DNA of 64,000 nucleotides, from NCBI GenBank assembly GCA_946406115.1, contig OX291540.1:3840563-3904562 (forward strand), in the 5' to 3' direction. This stretch comes from Apoda limacodes. Lineage: Eukaryota > Arthropoda > Insecta > Lepidoptera > Limacodidae. Positions 23,101 through 53,830 of the stretch are shown one piece after another (within the stretch, counting starts at the first letter, position 1; each line of letters begins with the position of its first letter). The notes beneath the pieces were generated by a model, which saw nothing but the letters and a program-made list of their open reading frames with translations, searched no databases and was not told the DNA's origin. A program made the position numbers and the translations under genes.

Positions 23101-23977
23101 CTGAGAGCTATGCTTTATTGATACAACGACACCATATTATATAGGTATTCTGTTATTTAGGAACCAGCAAAGTTGTATAAAATTACATTGCTGGCGAGTT
23201 TTAGCCACTAAGAATTCCTTTTAAAATACATTATTGTCGAGTTTTGTTCCAAAAAAGTCTGGTACGAAAAGAGATCTAATTGGTTGTTATGTGATCATTA
23301 TTTTGACAACCTTCTTTTAGCAAAGTGGAACTTTTTAAACGGCTTTTATTTATATTACTCACAAGATTAAGTACCTATACAATGACTGCGCCTGTTGCGC
23401 ATACTATCATGGCCTCGAGCTTAGCTACCCTCTCGGCCTTCAAGCGTGGTCATAATTGCAGCTGTAGATGTGCCGAATAGTAGTTCAGTATTCGGTATTC
23501 AGCAAATTTAAGATAATTAATTATTCGGTTTTGTTGCCGAATATATTCTTGTTAAAGCTAATTACCTGATGAATAGTAAAGGTTTTAAATACTCAATACA
23601 CCTGGTGGTTTTTACTTCTTATTGAATCAATATATATACTAGGTTAAAGGATTCTGAAAATAAAACAAAAGCCTATTTTACTTTGAATTAAACAGTTAAG
23701 CATTACCTAATTATGATGAAGGTAAGTTGTGATAAAGGGAAACCAGACTTTTAGTCCTATCTGGCAACAGTCTGTTGCGTTTTTTTCATAATGTTTCCAG
23801 CTGCAGAAAATAACGTTTTACTGTAGAAAGTGCTACTAGGTGCACTTAGTAAAATTCTAGCTAAATTAACTAAATGTGCATATTTTGATTTATGCTTCTG
23901 GTTCGTATGACGTTCCGCGTCTGAATTGAATGAAAAGGGGAGAGGCTGGGTAGCGGGGAAGTGGATTGGTAGCGGGC
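20161..23977. other. Long stretch without recognised genes
   Basis: Possible 5' intron of the Gbeta gene if the candidate first exon is right. The only familiar item is a short 'aaccgacttcaaagaaagga' motif at about 21915, frequent in lepidopteran repeats. The region 22590-22830 is less AT-rich, but I see no open, family-matching reading frame there. Confidence 0.45.
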
Positions 23978-23989
23978 GGCGAGGTACTG

Positions 23990-24207
23990 TTTTTTTTTGA
24001 ACTGACTATGCAGTTGGCTGATGCAGCCATTACTGTTCCATCGGGGTTTTTGGGGCAAGACTCTGAAGGAAACTCAGCCCATATAGCACCCACTGCTTAA
24101 GGGCTCTCCGCGGGGGCAGCTTCGGCTTGGGTTGTCGCTCTTTGTGGTCGTCCCTTCGACCAGCGTGAGCCTCGAACCCGAAGGTGAGTCAGCGCCAAAA
24201 GTAGGAA
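23990..24207 (-). mobile_element. Small retroposon with 12-bp target-site duplication
   Basis: Bounded by identical 'ggcgaggtactg' at 23978-23989 and 24208-24219. On this strand it opens with a run of nine T, i.e. a poly(A) tail on the minus strand, the signature of target-primed retroposition. Its body matches 541-716 ('gcagccattact', 'gcttgggttgtcgctct', 'cgaaggtgagtc'). It is therefore a 5'-truncated 218-bp copy of the GC-rich retroposon at the window's left. Confidence 0.8.
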
Positions 24208-24330
24208 GGCGAGGTACTGCTTGCTCGCTTGCCGGTTAGCGGCTAGAACTGAGCTTCTGAGCTGAATTATTCCAGCTGGTTCATCAACGGTTGCAATAGG
24301 GTTGCCACCTGTCGCTTCTTGATTTAAGTA

Positions 24331-24484
24331 GCCTATAGACGCTTGCAACACCAGGGTTGTCACTCGCGCGTTGCCAACCCTTCAGAAATCTAATTACTTC
24401 TTTCTTGAAGAACCCCATACTGTAGACCTTAGAGAAAACCTTGGTAGGGAGCTCATTCTTTAACCCAAGCGTGAGGAAGTTTTT
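24331..24484 (-). mobile_element. LINE 3' end, inverted relative to its neighbour
   Basis: Minus-strand copy of the LINE 3' region ('cctatagacgcttgcaacac', 'gcgcgttgccaacccttcag', 'aagaaccccatactgtagac'). It pairs as an inverted repeat with 25155-25300, about 670 bases away. Confidence 0.85.
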
Positions 24485-24529
24485 TATGGATTAAAAAACG
24501 TGGTAACCCGTAAAATACTGGGTACCTGG

Positions 24530-25371
24530 CAAGGTCTCTGACTGGGGGCGGGAAAACTTGGTCCGATTCAACCCTTCAAAGACACAAGTCTGCGCGTTCA
24601 CCACTAAGAAAACCCCATTCACTGTAGTCCCACAATCCAGAACACTCCCCTCTCCATCTCCAAGAGCATTGGGATCCTTGGCGTTGACATCTCCAGCGAT
24701 GTTCAGTTCCGAGATCATTTGCTAGACAAGGTAAAGCTGGCGTCCAAAAAACTTGGTGTACTCAACAGAGCGAAGCAGTACTTCACGTCGGGGCAAAGGT
24801 TGCTACTTTACAAGTCGCAAGTCCGGCCCCATATGGAGTACTGCTGCCATCTCTGGGCGGGTGCACCCGGATACCAGCTTGGCCCTTTTGACTCGGTTCA
24901 ACGACGGGCTGTGAGAATTGTCGACGATCCCAAACTCACTTGCGGTATCGAGCCCTTAAGTCTGAGGAGAGACTTTGCCTCCCTGTGTGTGTTCTACCGC
25001 TTGTACAATGGGTTGTGTTCTGAGGAATTGTTCGAAATGATGCCCACGGCTACTTTCTACCATCGTACCGCTCGCCATCGACAGGGAATTCATTCTCACA
25101 CTTTGGAACCAAAATGGTCGCGTACAGTGCGGTTTCAGAGAAACTTCCTCCCGCGAACCCTTGGGTTGTGGAATGAGCTCCCTGCCAAGGTTTTCTCTAA
25201 GGACTACAGTATGGGGTTCTTCAAAAAAGAAGTTATTAGATTTCTGAAAGGTCGGCAACGCGCGAGTGATGCCCCTAGTGTTGCAAGCGTCCATAGGCTA
25301 CGGTGACCGCTTACCATCAGGCGGACCGTAGGCTTGTTTGCCACCTTAGTGGTATAAAAAAAAAAAAAAAA
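24530..25371 (+). pseudogene. Jockey/CR1-like LINE C-terminal region with poly(A) tail
   Basis: This is the best copy of the window's main LINE family. It opens with RT-thumb sequence ('NLVRFNPSKTQVCAFTTKKT'), a frameshift near 24660, then a 195-codon open frame from 24719. Landmarks are 'VKLASKKLGVLNRAKQYFT', 'LLLYKSQVRPHMEYCCHLW', 'VQRRAVRIVDDPKLT', 'LCVFYRLYNGLCSEELFEM', 'FLPRTLGLWNELPAKVFSK' and 'MGFFKKEVIRFLKGRQR'. The 3' UTR reads 'cttaccatcaggcggaccg' and 'cttgtttgccaccttag', followed by an A-run at 25356-25371. It is 5' truncated, without endonuclease or RT palm. The poly(A) end proves plus orientation. Confidence 0.9.
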
Positions 25372-27620
25372 AGCCTAGTTGCAATGATCTCGCTGTGATG
25401 GCCTAGAGCAGCGCTAGACGCCGCGCTATCGGCTATCATTAGCGCTGCTAGCAACGCAGTAACTATATCTTAGAATTTATTAGTGTATTTTTTTTTAAGT
25501 GGTTGTAAATAAGTATAGAATGCTTACTTCAAAACCTTAGTTTTGTGTTCTACTAATGGATAGTTTACTTTTATATCATTCGTATTACTTAACATTACTG
25601 CGGTTCACGTAAGATACCAGCTATTAATTGTCAAAATTATTATAAGGCTTCCGTTTTTGCTTCGTGCAATGCAATTGTGATTGAAAATAGTTTATTTTTT
25701 TATAATATTTCTTAAACTTGTTTAAATGTATTTATCGAAATAAAAATATTATTAACCTTAACTATTGTTCAAAATAAACATACCATTCATATACATATAA
25801 GTAATAGAAAAACATAAATTAGCAACATTACTGAATCCCGACACGTTCTGTAATTTACACAACCGGAGATGTATTGGGGATCTAGTGTTATGTAAGCCAG
25901 TGGGTAACTCATCTGCCGCTATTTTCTTGGGTGTTGTGTGAGCTCGTGGAAGCTGGGCTTGTGTCTATCTAGAGAATGACTAAACTGTGAATGACTCAGT
26001 GAATCCATAATACTTGAGTTGGATAGTAGGTTCATCGTACGCAATGAAAAAAGATTTTTGAAAATATAACAGGGTGTTATGGATATGTGATTTCCGATAT
26101 GATTTTGCTTCTAATTTTTTAGCGTTTTAGTTTTTAATTTGTATATTATCTGTCCGCTTTTGGCAATATATTCTAAATTGTGATGTTTACGTAACCGTTG
26201 TCCGTTTTCACTACGCGGTCACCGATCCCTAATTGATTCAAGATATCGAAGCAATGACGTAACAAATATTAAAAAGTTCACAAAAAAAATTAAGTATTTA
26301 AAAGGAAACACGTTTTTGTTTTTTATGGCTCTATCGGTAGAACTGTATTACATTTAAGATTCAAACTTTTAGTGATTATAGTATAACAACAAACAATAAA
26401 AATTGGCCAATTGTGAGATGGGCTCGCGGTATTACCATTTAAATTATAACATAAGCGCCATGTAGCGAAAATAGTTTATATTATTAAGAGAAACAGTTAC
26501 ATATTTGTTTATTGAAAATGATAACCAAAGCTAAGCGACGACGTCCGGCGTGGTCAGCATTCCATGCTTAGCGGTACCCTATTTTTTGTTGTTGGTGTTT
26601 TTAAACAATCCATATAGGCAGCATGGTAGGAAATACAGGGTGTGTGAGTCCGACTCGCACTTAATCGATTCTTTATTTTTTTTTGTACTGCATATTGCAA
26701 AACCCACTCAAGTGATTGATTCTTACTACTGGTAGGATCTTATAAAATATGTCTTAGCAAAGAGAGGAACTGGGACAGTCAAAGTTAGCGTTAATTCATG
26801 CATATATTTATACGCATTGTCAAGGACCCGTTAAACCTATGTACCTGAGTCGCAAGTTCCGGTGACTGCTCTCAGTGTTCTCTCCTCGCGATGGATGCGT
26901 TATTTTATTTTTAAAAACCAGTCAATTTTTATTCGACGGGAAGAAACTTGCGAATACCCTTTTTTTATATTAGTTTAAGAATTATCCTATTTAATTCTGT
27001 TGGACTGAAATGTGATTTTTTTATGTTTAAATAAGTTTCGTTTTATTTATTTTTAAAAATGTTTGTTTATCACCATATGGTTGATAGAAAAAATATAAGG
27101 GATCATTGGATTTGCTTTGAGGTGTAAAAAATGTGCATTTTTAGTGGTCATTTATAACACATCCCAGATATTTGACCTGGTTATGCCATTCTGTGGGTTG
27201 GCACCTCAACTTTCTGTGGATTGGCACCTCAACTTTAAGTTAGAGATAAATTGGTTTTGTTGGTTGGTGAGGAACCCTACGCTGAGCTATTCGTTTATTC
27301 TCTCATTCGATACAGATATTTGCTTATGATCTAGCGCTTTTACCTCATTTACAGGTATATGGTTTAAGTTTTACAAATGAAAGTAGAATTAAGAATTCAG
27401 AATTTTCTTATTTGCCAGAAATATGGTACAATTAGATCTTATATACATTATCGAAGCATATTCCGCCAAAAACTTGGCATGCAAATTTTCACATAGAAAT
27501 AATAATTAAAATTTATGAATACAAAGTTAATGTCACACAAAGAATTATTAAAACAAATGCCTAAACTATGATCATATTAACTAATTTACATTCAACTCAA
27601 TTAGGTACTATAGAATTACA
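25372..27620. other. Non-coding stretch with a small tandem duplication
   Basis: AT-rich. A 23-bp unit 'tgtgg(g/a)ttggcacctcaac' is tandemly duplicated at 27191-27236 with one mismatch. No gene seen. Confidence 0.45.
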
Positions 27621-27653
27621 AATGTCAATATCGTTTACATACTAATTATTAGT
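27621..27653. repeat. 33-bp direct repeat, left copy (target duplication)
   Basis: Identical to 28613-28645 over 33 bases, starting 'aatgtcaatatcg' and ending 'aattattagt'. The pair flanks the LINE fragment between them. Confidence 0.85.
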
Positions 27654-28612
27654 AGTACAGTGCCAATGACAGGGATGTGTGATCAAGACAGGGATGTGTG
27701 GCGTCACCTTGGTTGTTCAATCTTTTCATGGATAACTGTCTTGGAGATTTGAAAGAGAAAGAATGTGGTATAAGAATGAATGAGTTACTAATCAAGTGCC
27801 TCCTGTATGCCGATGATCAGGTCATTCTTGCATCGGCAGCAGAGGAGTTACAGGAAATGGTAACGATTATGTGTGAGTCATTTAAAAAGAATGGAATGAA
27901 TGTTAATGTAAATAATACGAAAGTTATGGTTTTTGAAAGGAATGATACTGTAACAGAATGCAATATTACGGAAGAAGAGAAGAAAGTAGAACAAGTGCCA
28001 GAATTCGTATACTTAGGATCTTTGTTTACTAGAGACGGAAAATGTAAAGGTGATATTGAAAGAAGAGTAAACGCGGGAAATCAGGTAAATAGGGCGATGC
28101 ACACCTTTAGGAGCAGTTTAACTGATGTATGGAAGTGAATGTTGGGTATGGCAAAAGAAGCACGAAAGTAGAATTAATGCCTAAAGATGAGAGCATTGAG
28201 AAGTATGTGTGGTTTGACTCTAAATGACAGGATAAAAAATAGTGTGATACGAGAGCGTTGCGGTGTGAAAGAAAGTGTGGTGACAAAGATTGAGAAAGGT
28301 ATGTTAATGTGGTTTGGACACGTTGAAAGAATGAACGAAAATAGATGCACGAAACAGATTTATGAATCTGAAGCAATTGGTAGGGTTGGTAGAGGTAGAC
28401 CTGGGCAAACGTATGTAGATCAAATTGAGTACGTTCTCAGAAAAGGCCAGGTCAGGAGTACTCGAAACCGTAGAAAATGTATGAAAGCATTGATGCGTAT
28501 AGATGAGGCAAGAGAGGTATGCCAGGATCGTAGCAAGTGGCAGACTTTGGTCTCTGCCTACCCCTCTGGGAAACAGGCGGGATGTTATGTATGTATGTGT
28601 ATGTACAGTGTC
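27654..28612 (+). pseudogene. RTE-like LINE fragment: RT palm to C-terminus
   Basis: It opens at the RT motif 'RQGCVASPWLFNLFMDN' and then has the catalytic box 'KCLLYADDQVILA', with both Asp intact, and 'NTKVMVF' and 'FVYLGSLFT'. The frame stays open from 27698 to 28138, breaks, then continues from 28187 with 'CGLTLNDRIKNSVIRERCG', 'MLMWFGHVERMNENRCTKQI' and 'GRVGRGRPGQTYVDQIEY'. The 3' end is a tatg-type microsatellite rather than poly(A). The 5' truncation point is the RT core, so no endonuclease is present. The GHVERM block and microsatellite tail point to an RTE/Proto2-like clade. The insert (959 bp) lies exactly between two 33-bp direct repeats. Confidence 0.85.
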
Positions 28613-28645
28613 AATGTCAATATCGTTTACATACTAATTATTAGT
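28613..28645. repeat. 33-bp direct repeat, right copy (target duplication)
   Basis: Perfect match to 27621-27653. Immediately downstream a part of it ('cgtttacatactaatta') is repeated again at 28645-28662, so the right flank carries an extra local duplication. Confidence 0.85.
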
Positions 28646-28689
28646 CGTTTACATACTAATTAGTAGTAGTATTAGTAGTACAGAAATGT

Positions 28690-29570
28690 AGTACAAAGCA
28701 AGGGCTATTGAATGATAAAGGCGATATATTTGTGCGTTTTCGCAATACAAAGTTATAATAAGATTATATAACATAGATAGAGATTAAAAGTTTTACATTA
28801 TTAGCTGATTGCTAACTCGGTATCTCCTTAAATCTACAATGTTTTATGCTAATATAGTTATGTCTAGTTATAAGCTAAAATAAAAAAAAAGGTTTTAAAC
28901 AATAAACAGTAGTAAAAATATAAAAAAGTTGTAAAAATACAAAAATGACATTTTTTCCTTAGAAACCTAATATTTAATATTAATAACGCAAAAGCTATGT
29001 TTTATGCTTATAGACTATAACATACATTGACAGTGTATATACATACAGAAATAACACTGATTTAGACAAGTTACGGTATGTACCGTTATGTAATTTTTAA
29101 CCGCATTATGTAATTTTTATAAAATTACCCGAGACAAAATGAGATCGCACAACTCACCGCGAGTTGTATACTTTATGTTGATGTAGTCATTTTATGATTT
29201 TTGATACAACGTTTGAGAGCGTCGTATGACGTCTGAATGCAAATATATGTATATAAAACTAATATGTTAACCTACCTAGCTACGAATTAGGATGCTACAG
29301 AGCTATTTACAACAATTATCAAGAAATTGCCGTGAGTATCCTACGCCGATAACCAAATTTAAGGCCCCTGGCAAAAACAAGTTTGATAATAGGAATTAAG
29401 TACCTTTCATTTCGAACCTGTGTTACCTGCCTTATTTAGTTTTAACGTTATTAGCAACTTCAAAAGTTCCGTTGTCCGTAACGTTCGTTATGTGCAAAGC
29501 GCACCTACAGCGGTGTAGATCTGGATTTACGCAAAAAATAAAATAATCGAAATAATAACACTTGTTGCAG
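28690..29570. other. Non-coding sequence upstream of Gbeta coding exon 1
   Basis: AT-rich intron-like sequence. The last 10 bases, 'cttgttgcag', form the acceptor for the first coding exon. A short piece at 29340-29365 ('cctacgccgataaccaaatt') echoes the dispersed repeat at 14510-14535. Confidence 0.5.
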
Positions 29571-29633
29571 AGGGTGTATCGGCGGAGCACCAAAGGGCAC
29601 AAAAAATAATAGTAATTGAAATCATCAGGCGAC
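29571..29633 (+). other. 5' UTR portion of Gbeta exon
   Basis: 63 untranslated bases between the 'ttgttgcag' acceptor and the start codon. The bases before the ATG ('aggcgacATGA') are compatible with translation start. An upstream exon is needed because the acceptor is well formed. Confidence 0.6.
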
Positions 29634-48629
<18,996 letters not shown>

Positions 48630-48985
48630 TCCACACTAAAAAAACCCTTTCTATCCCCCCTTTCCATAACACGTCGCACTTTCTCCCCTCCCCAACTTCA
48701 TTCAGATTAGGGCGCGTGTCAATAGTTTTACAGAAAAAGCTGCCGAACCAAGCTAGGGATATCGTATTGTTACGGGAATTAAATATTGATTTTAAATGCG
48801 GAATGTGAGTGATGAATACATGCCTTGTGTGAATAAAATATTCCAATAAGAGCTCTTCATGTCTTCAGTCATGGCATACAGGTTATTTTGTAAAAACGGA
48901 CTTGAGGGCTGATTTATAATGTTAAATGTCACCTTTGATTTGGTTTGAAGTGAATACAGCCTATGTCTGAAGAAATAAAATAAGA
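48630..48985 (+). other. Gbeta 3' UTR with polyadenylation signals
   Basis: Starts after the TAA. AATAAA occurs at 48832-48837 and 48974-48979; either could end a short mRNA. Further AATAAA hexamers downstream (e.g. 50350) would allow longer forms. Confidence 0.5.
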
Positions 48986-50516
48986 TGAACATTGCTTATT
49001 AAATGTGTGATTGGTCTGTAATCGACTTTGTAAAAAGCAATGTCCGTTTAAATATTGAATGTGTACGTGCCATTCTCTGTAGTCATTGGGCAAACGTGGA
49101 AGCATTGTGTTTCTTTGTCTATATTTTTTTATATTTACGAAACGCTGATCTGATTCAGTTTTTGACTTTGGGTTATGATTTAATACGAAATAGTTTCTTT
49201 GAGAGTTTTATACGATTTCTAAAATACGTGGCCGGTTTTGTCATCGACACGGCCGCGGTTGTATTTCGTGTTACAACTTTTCAAAAAGCATGTTTTGTAT
49301 GCCAGAAATAGGCTAAAAATAAGTTAAACTATTGTTATAACTGGAGTGACTTTGTCATGTTAAGATTGAGATACGAACTACAGAAAACTTTGCTTTCCTT
49401 GTGTTTTTTTTTTAGGAGAAATATTAATCAACCCTGTGAGGTTCTACCTCGGAGTAATAAACAAGCCATAGAGTGCGCCTACGATGAGTGTGAACGGCAG
49501 ACGGAGGTATGAACATGTAGTTTTGCGATAAAATGATTTTGGGAAGATAACTGAGTAATGAGTTATAAAGGTAGTTAGTTCATTACTAGTATCTGTTACA
49601 TAAATGAAAGAGCTGTGAATTCTTTTATCATTACCGCCCCTATGTACAACATTTCAACAAACAATTTAGTGGTTATTTAGACGCGCGCTGTAGCTTGTTT
49701 ATTCTCATTATTAAAAAAAACCTAATTTTCCTTCGTTTTTGTTGTTTTTTGAAGACTTATTCTTACAGGTTTTGCTATTGTACTTTCTAAAGCATTTAAT
49801 TTATACGATTTAGGGAGGTATATATTAATATTATGTGTGAACGGGTTGTGTGTGTGTGTGTGTGTGTGTGAAGTGCAGTGACCTATGATTCATTGTTTAC
49901 ATTTATATGTGGTACCATTATATTATGTAATGATTAATTAGTTAGGTAACGGTATTAGAACACTCGAATCCTTACCGCGGAGGGATCGACGTGGCTGCTG
50001 CTAATTATCTGCGAATTGGTGAGTATTGTATTCTTAAGTGAAGTTAAATCTGATTGATTTTTATTTTAGGATTATTTATTGTTTATCATCCTTTTTTCCT
50101 TTTTGTTATTTTGGTAAGCAATACGCATTTTATTAAATCTCTCATAGAGACGCTTGACGTCATTCGCGAACACTCCAATATTTCAACTTCAAACTCAAAT
50201 TACTCAAAATCAGTTACTGGATATTCATATATTGAACCGTAAAACTAAAACTAATTTACATTGCGTTGAAATGGAAACCCAGTTTACATCGCGGTCGGCA
50301 ATGCTATCCGGTGATATTGAACACTTGAGACGCCCCACGTGAACCTTTGTGAATGTGAATAAAGAACCTTTAAATTGCCCCCCCTGTATGTATGTCCGTA
50401 GCATTGTAGCTAATTTTAAATACCTCCTTTACACCCCGTAAAGAAGGGACTGCAGTGGAGGGGTTGGTGATGGAGTGCAAAAAGCAAATTCTAAAATGCA
50501 AGTGTTTTTTTAATAC
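48986..50516. other. Non-coding stretch with a GT microsatellite
   Basis: (GT)n at 49847-49870, twelve units. The 102-codon plus-strand frame at 49003 resembles nothing known. It could hold extended 3' UTR sequence. Confidence 0.45.
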
Positions 50517-50575
50517 CTCTAAGGTGGCAAACAAGCACGAGGTCCGCCTGATGGTAAGCGGTCACAGTGGCCTTA
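50517..50575 (-). mobile_element. Short LINE 3' tail
   Basis: 'taaggtggcaaacaagcacg', 'aggtccgcctgatggtaagc', 'ggtcacagtggcc': only the last ~60 bases of the LINE, the shortest copy. Confidence 0.75.
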
Positions 50576-53008
50576 TCTACTATTATTAAATAACCAGTAT
50601 TTTTTTTATTAAAAATGTGTGATTTTTTTCAGATGTTTACACCGCACACTACAATTAAACAAAACAAACAGAGAAATTAGAATTAAAGAACCAAATATTA
50701 CTATTAATATATAATTGTAATTTATTGGGTGTGAAAAAAATGTTTTTGTATCATTCATTGTAATAACGGTTGGAGCTAATTTATAATTTTATGTACCTAA
50801 TGTAACTTAGTTAAATGTAGATTTATATACATACATAAATTTCGTTACCGAATTACTTATAACAAAATTTTTTTAATGAAACAACTCATTTAACAAATTA
50901 TATGTACGCGTTTTTGTTATAAGTTAGTCGGTTTATATATAAGTGTAACGAGATTGTCATAGTAAAGATCTCTTGATAGATTTTATTTTTGGTTTTTTTT
51001 TAACTCCCTAAAAATTTTTTAACTCCCATTATTTTTGTATCATTGGAAGTTCCATAACATTAAAAACAATATTTATAAATTTATCACAAAGTGACGTTGA
51101 TTAAAATGATTTTTGTAATAACTATTGTATTAAAAATGTTGTTTTGTAACAATTAAAAGTAAGGCTTTTTGGTTATCATTTATTTCGTTTGATATTTTAA
51201 AGTTGGTAAGCTTAAAGTAATTCGTTTCACGCAAAAGTTTTATGTAGTAAAGTTTAAGCTCTTTACATTAAGTATAATTAGTAAATACACACAAGAGGAA
51301 ATAAGATTTAATAAACGTGCATCCAAAACATATGACGTGTATTTCAAAAAACGTTAAACACTACAATGGTCTTTAAGACAATTACTTATTTAATTTCATG
51401 TATTAAAAATCTATATGCGAATTATTTCTCTTAGCGTACCGCCTGTTATAGTGTTACGCGAAACACAACATGTTTGCAATTAAGCCAGAAATACTTCGTT
51501 TATACCTTACATATACATTTTGGATTTGGTCCGAACTTCTTACTGTATTAGCTATTCATAATTTTACTATATGCAATATACAAGATCAGTCTGTCAAAAT
51601 GTTTGTTGTTAAATTGTATGTATACCCTTCACATTTACAGAATGGGTTATAATTATAATTGCATACACAAAGCAATAACCATTGTATGTTTCTTGACCGA
51701 CGTGTTGTTGAAGGTCGTCAAATGTCACAAGCGTTGTGTATGAACTAATATTCTAAACTATCTCTAAATATCGGTAACGATACCGCGTAGTACAAATGTT
51801 ACGTTATAGTAAACGAATTAGCTTTATCCATAAATATACGAATTAAAAAAAATCATGCGATCAAATCCGAAAGTTTTCTGCCAAATTAGAAAAGAAATAA
51901 AATAATGTCATGTTCGGTTTGTTTCATAAATTGGACGAGACACAATTTCGATTTACTCATAGTAAGATAGCATAGCATAGCATAGCTCTTAGACGAATAG
52001 TTAGGAGTTAACGCTTCATACATTACATAATTAAACGAAGTATTTGTAATTGTGTATTCAATTTGTTTGCTATTTGCAAATTTAAACATGTAAACATGCA
52101 AATATTTCGTTTTAATAATACTGTTGCAGTATTTGTTGGAATAATCAAAATTATTTTTGCTTTTTTATTATATTATTTAAGAGCTTTTTACCTATTGTAG
52201 TTTTTGTGTACTAAATATGTATTGTGTAGACGTATTAGTGTAAGGAAGGTAATTGTTGAAGTTGACTGCAACACTGGGAAGAAATGCGAAGGTCGAGGTG
52301 CATGTTTAATTCCGCGCGTACAAGTACATGCTCAAATTTATTGACATAGTAATACTATTTTTTCATCCGCACAATATACTTAACGCAGTATAAATAGTTA
52401 GACAATTACATACATTATAATAACGTTTTTTATATCGATATATACTATTTTTTAATTTTATATAATATAAGAAAGGGAATAGGTTCACGATAAATAAATA
52501 TGTCGGCCTCCTAATTCAAGTCGGTAAAAATCATCAACTCCGAGTTTAAAAAAAGTGCCACTGCACACTATCACAGGGCGACTGTTTCACACGGATTCGC
52601 GATTCTGCAAAGGGCTTCTTTTTTTGTGATTACTAGCGACTTACAAATGTCGAGCAAATAGAAGTCGACAGTGTGTGGTGAGGGGTTTTACCAATAACAG
52701 GTCTAAAAATACAACTCTTAAGGCCAATAGGTTTCTTATACCTATTCGTTGTTTTTTTCTCGCACACATACCGCGCTATATTTGTGTGTCACGGCACGAG
52801 TATACTCATAAGGAGCTCTATGTGTTCACGTGCATACGAGTAGCGGCGTGTGATTGTGTACCGGGAAGTTTGTACCTTTTACGAAGCGAACGTCCAGAGT
52901 TCGAAGCGCACCTTACGCCCTAATGTTTTTTTGTTTGTGCCGATGCTGTTTCTGGTCTTATAATGCTAGTGCTATTATAGGGGGAGAGCCATTTATGTGT
53001 ATCACTCA
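50576..53008. other. Non-coding stretch
   Basis: AT-rich; a small (atagc)n tract at 51966-51984. No gene seen. Confidence 0.45.
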
Positions 53009-53830
53009 CTCAGCCTATAGAAGTTCACTGTTGGACATAAATAACTCAATAGACTTTCCTAAATAACGTCCTACCAGACGGTCCTACGTATTTCCCATCC
53101 AGCCACTTCCAGCCACTTCCAGCCTCCTTTTTTGGTTATTTGCCGTCCGCGTGCCTGTGGGCCGACCTACTAGCATAATAAGAAAGGTAACAGTTTTTCC
53201 ACTCATATAAAAGTGACGACGGATGGTTAATATCGATCAGGAGAGTTTGCTACCACGCGAGCGAACCTATACAAAGTAAGCAGGTGCGCGCACGTGGCCT
53301 GTGGCGTTGCGCAGAACGTCGATTACAGCGATATGCGAATGAACTTGGTGTTACATTTCTTATAACTTAAGTAGTGGACTCTCGCTGTGTGGACCGATCT
53401 GTGGTTTTCACAAGTCTGCCTCAACAGCCACCGGTTCTGCAACGGATATGGCCTGCCCACTGTCACTTCTACTCGCTTATTCTGCGAGCTACATATGTAT
53501 GTGAATTTAGTTGCCTTTTGTTAGTGTCCACGTTTCGATTATCGACGGCCGCTGGTCTCTTGCCTCTAACCAACGTTACGTCCTTTCTAACTTCGTCTGG
53601 AGATCTATTTGTCAGGGAGAATAGTAACAGCTGTTTAGCAGATCTAATAGATACTGCAATGATTCAGCCCATTACGATGTCGGCCGCAAATTTGAGGTTT
53701 AAGATGAACTCTGACGTAAACCCGCGACTTTTCCACTCCAGTGTCTTAAAGTCACCTTTTAGTGCGCTAAAGAACTGTTTCGGGTTCACATCAGCCTGTC
53801 GTATTGCTTACTGGTCCTGTACTCAAATAT
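53009..53830 (-). pseudogene. RTE-like LINE remnant
   Basis: Minus strand at 53812-53690: 'RQADVNPKQFFSALKGDFKT', 'LEWKSRGFTSEFILNLKF', 'AADIVMG', the RT palm where the catalytic F/YADD box reads FAAD and a stop follows. The plus-strand text at 53420-53480 ('ccaccggttctgcaacggat', 'atggcctgcccactgtcact') and 53010-53040 ('cactcactcagcctatagaa', 'gttcactgttggacata') matches the 3' parts of the common lepidopteran RTE family as I remember it. Internal deletions are evident. The long plus-strand ORF at 53374 is antisense to it and not a gene. Confidence 0.7.

Noticed and set aside
24956..25294. 112-codon minus-strand ORF
   Set aside because: Antisense of the LINE C-terminus; the 3' poly(A) run fixes the sense strand as plus.
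49003..49311. 102-codon plus-strand ORF downstream of Gbeta
   Set aside because: Probably chance or 3' UTR sequence; hydrophobic AT-rich translation without motif.
52675..53066. Possible exon-like ORFs in a less AT-rich stretch
   Set aside because: No splice-compatible, family-matching frame; part belongs to the RTE remnant.
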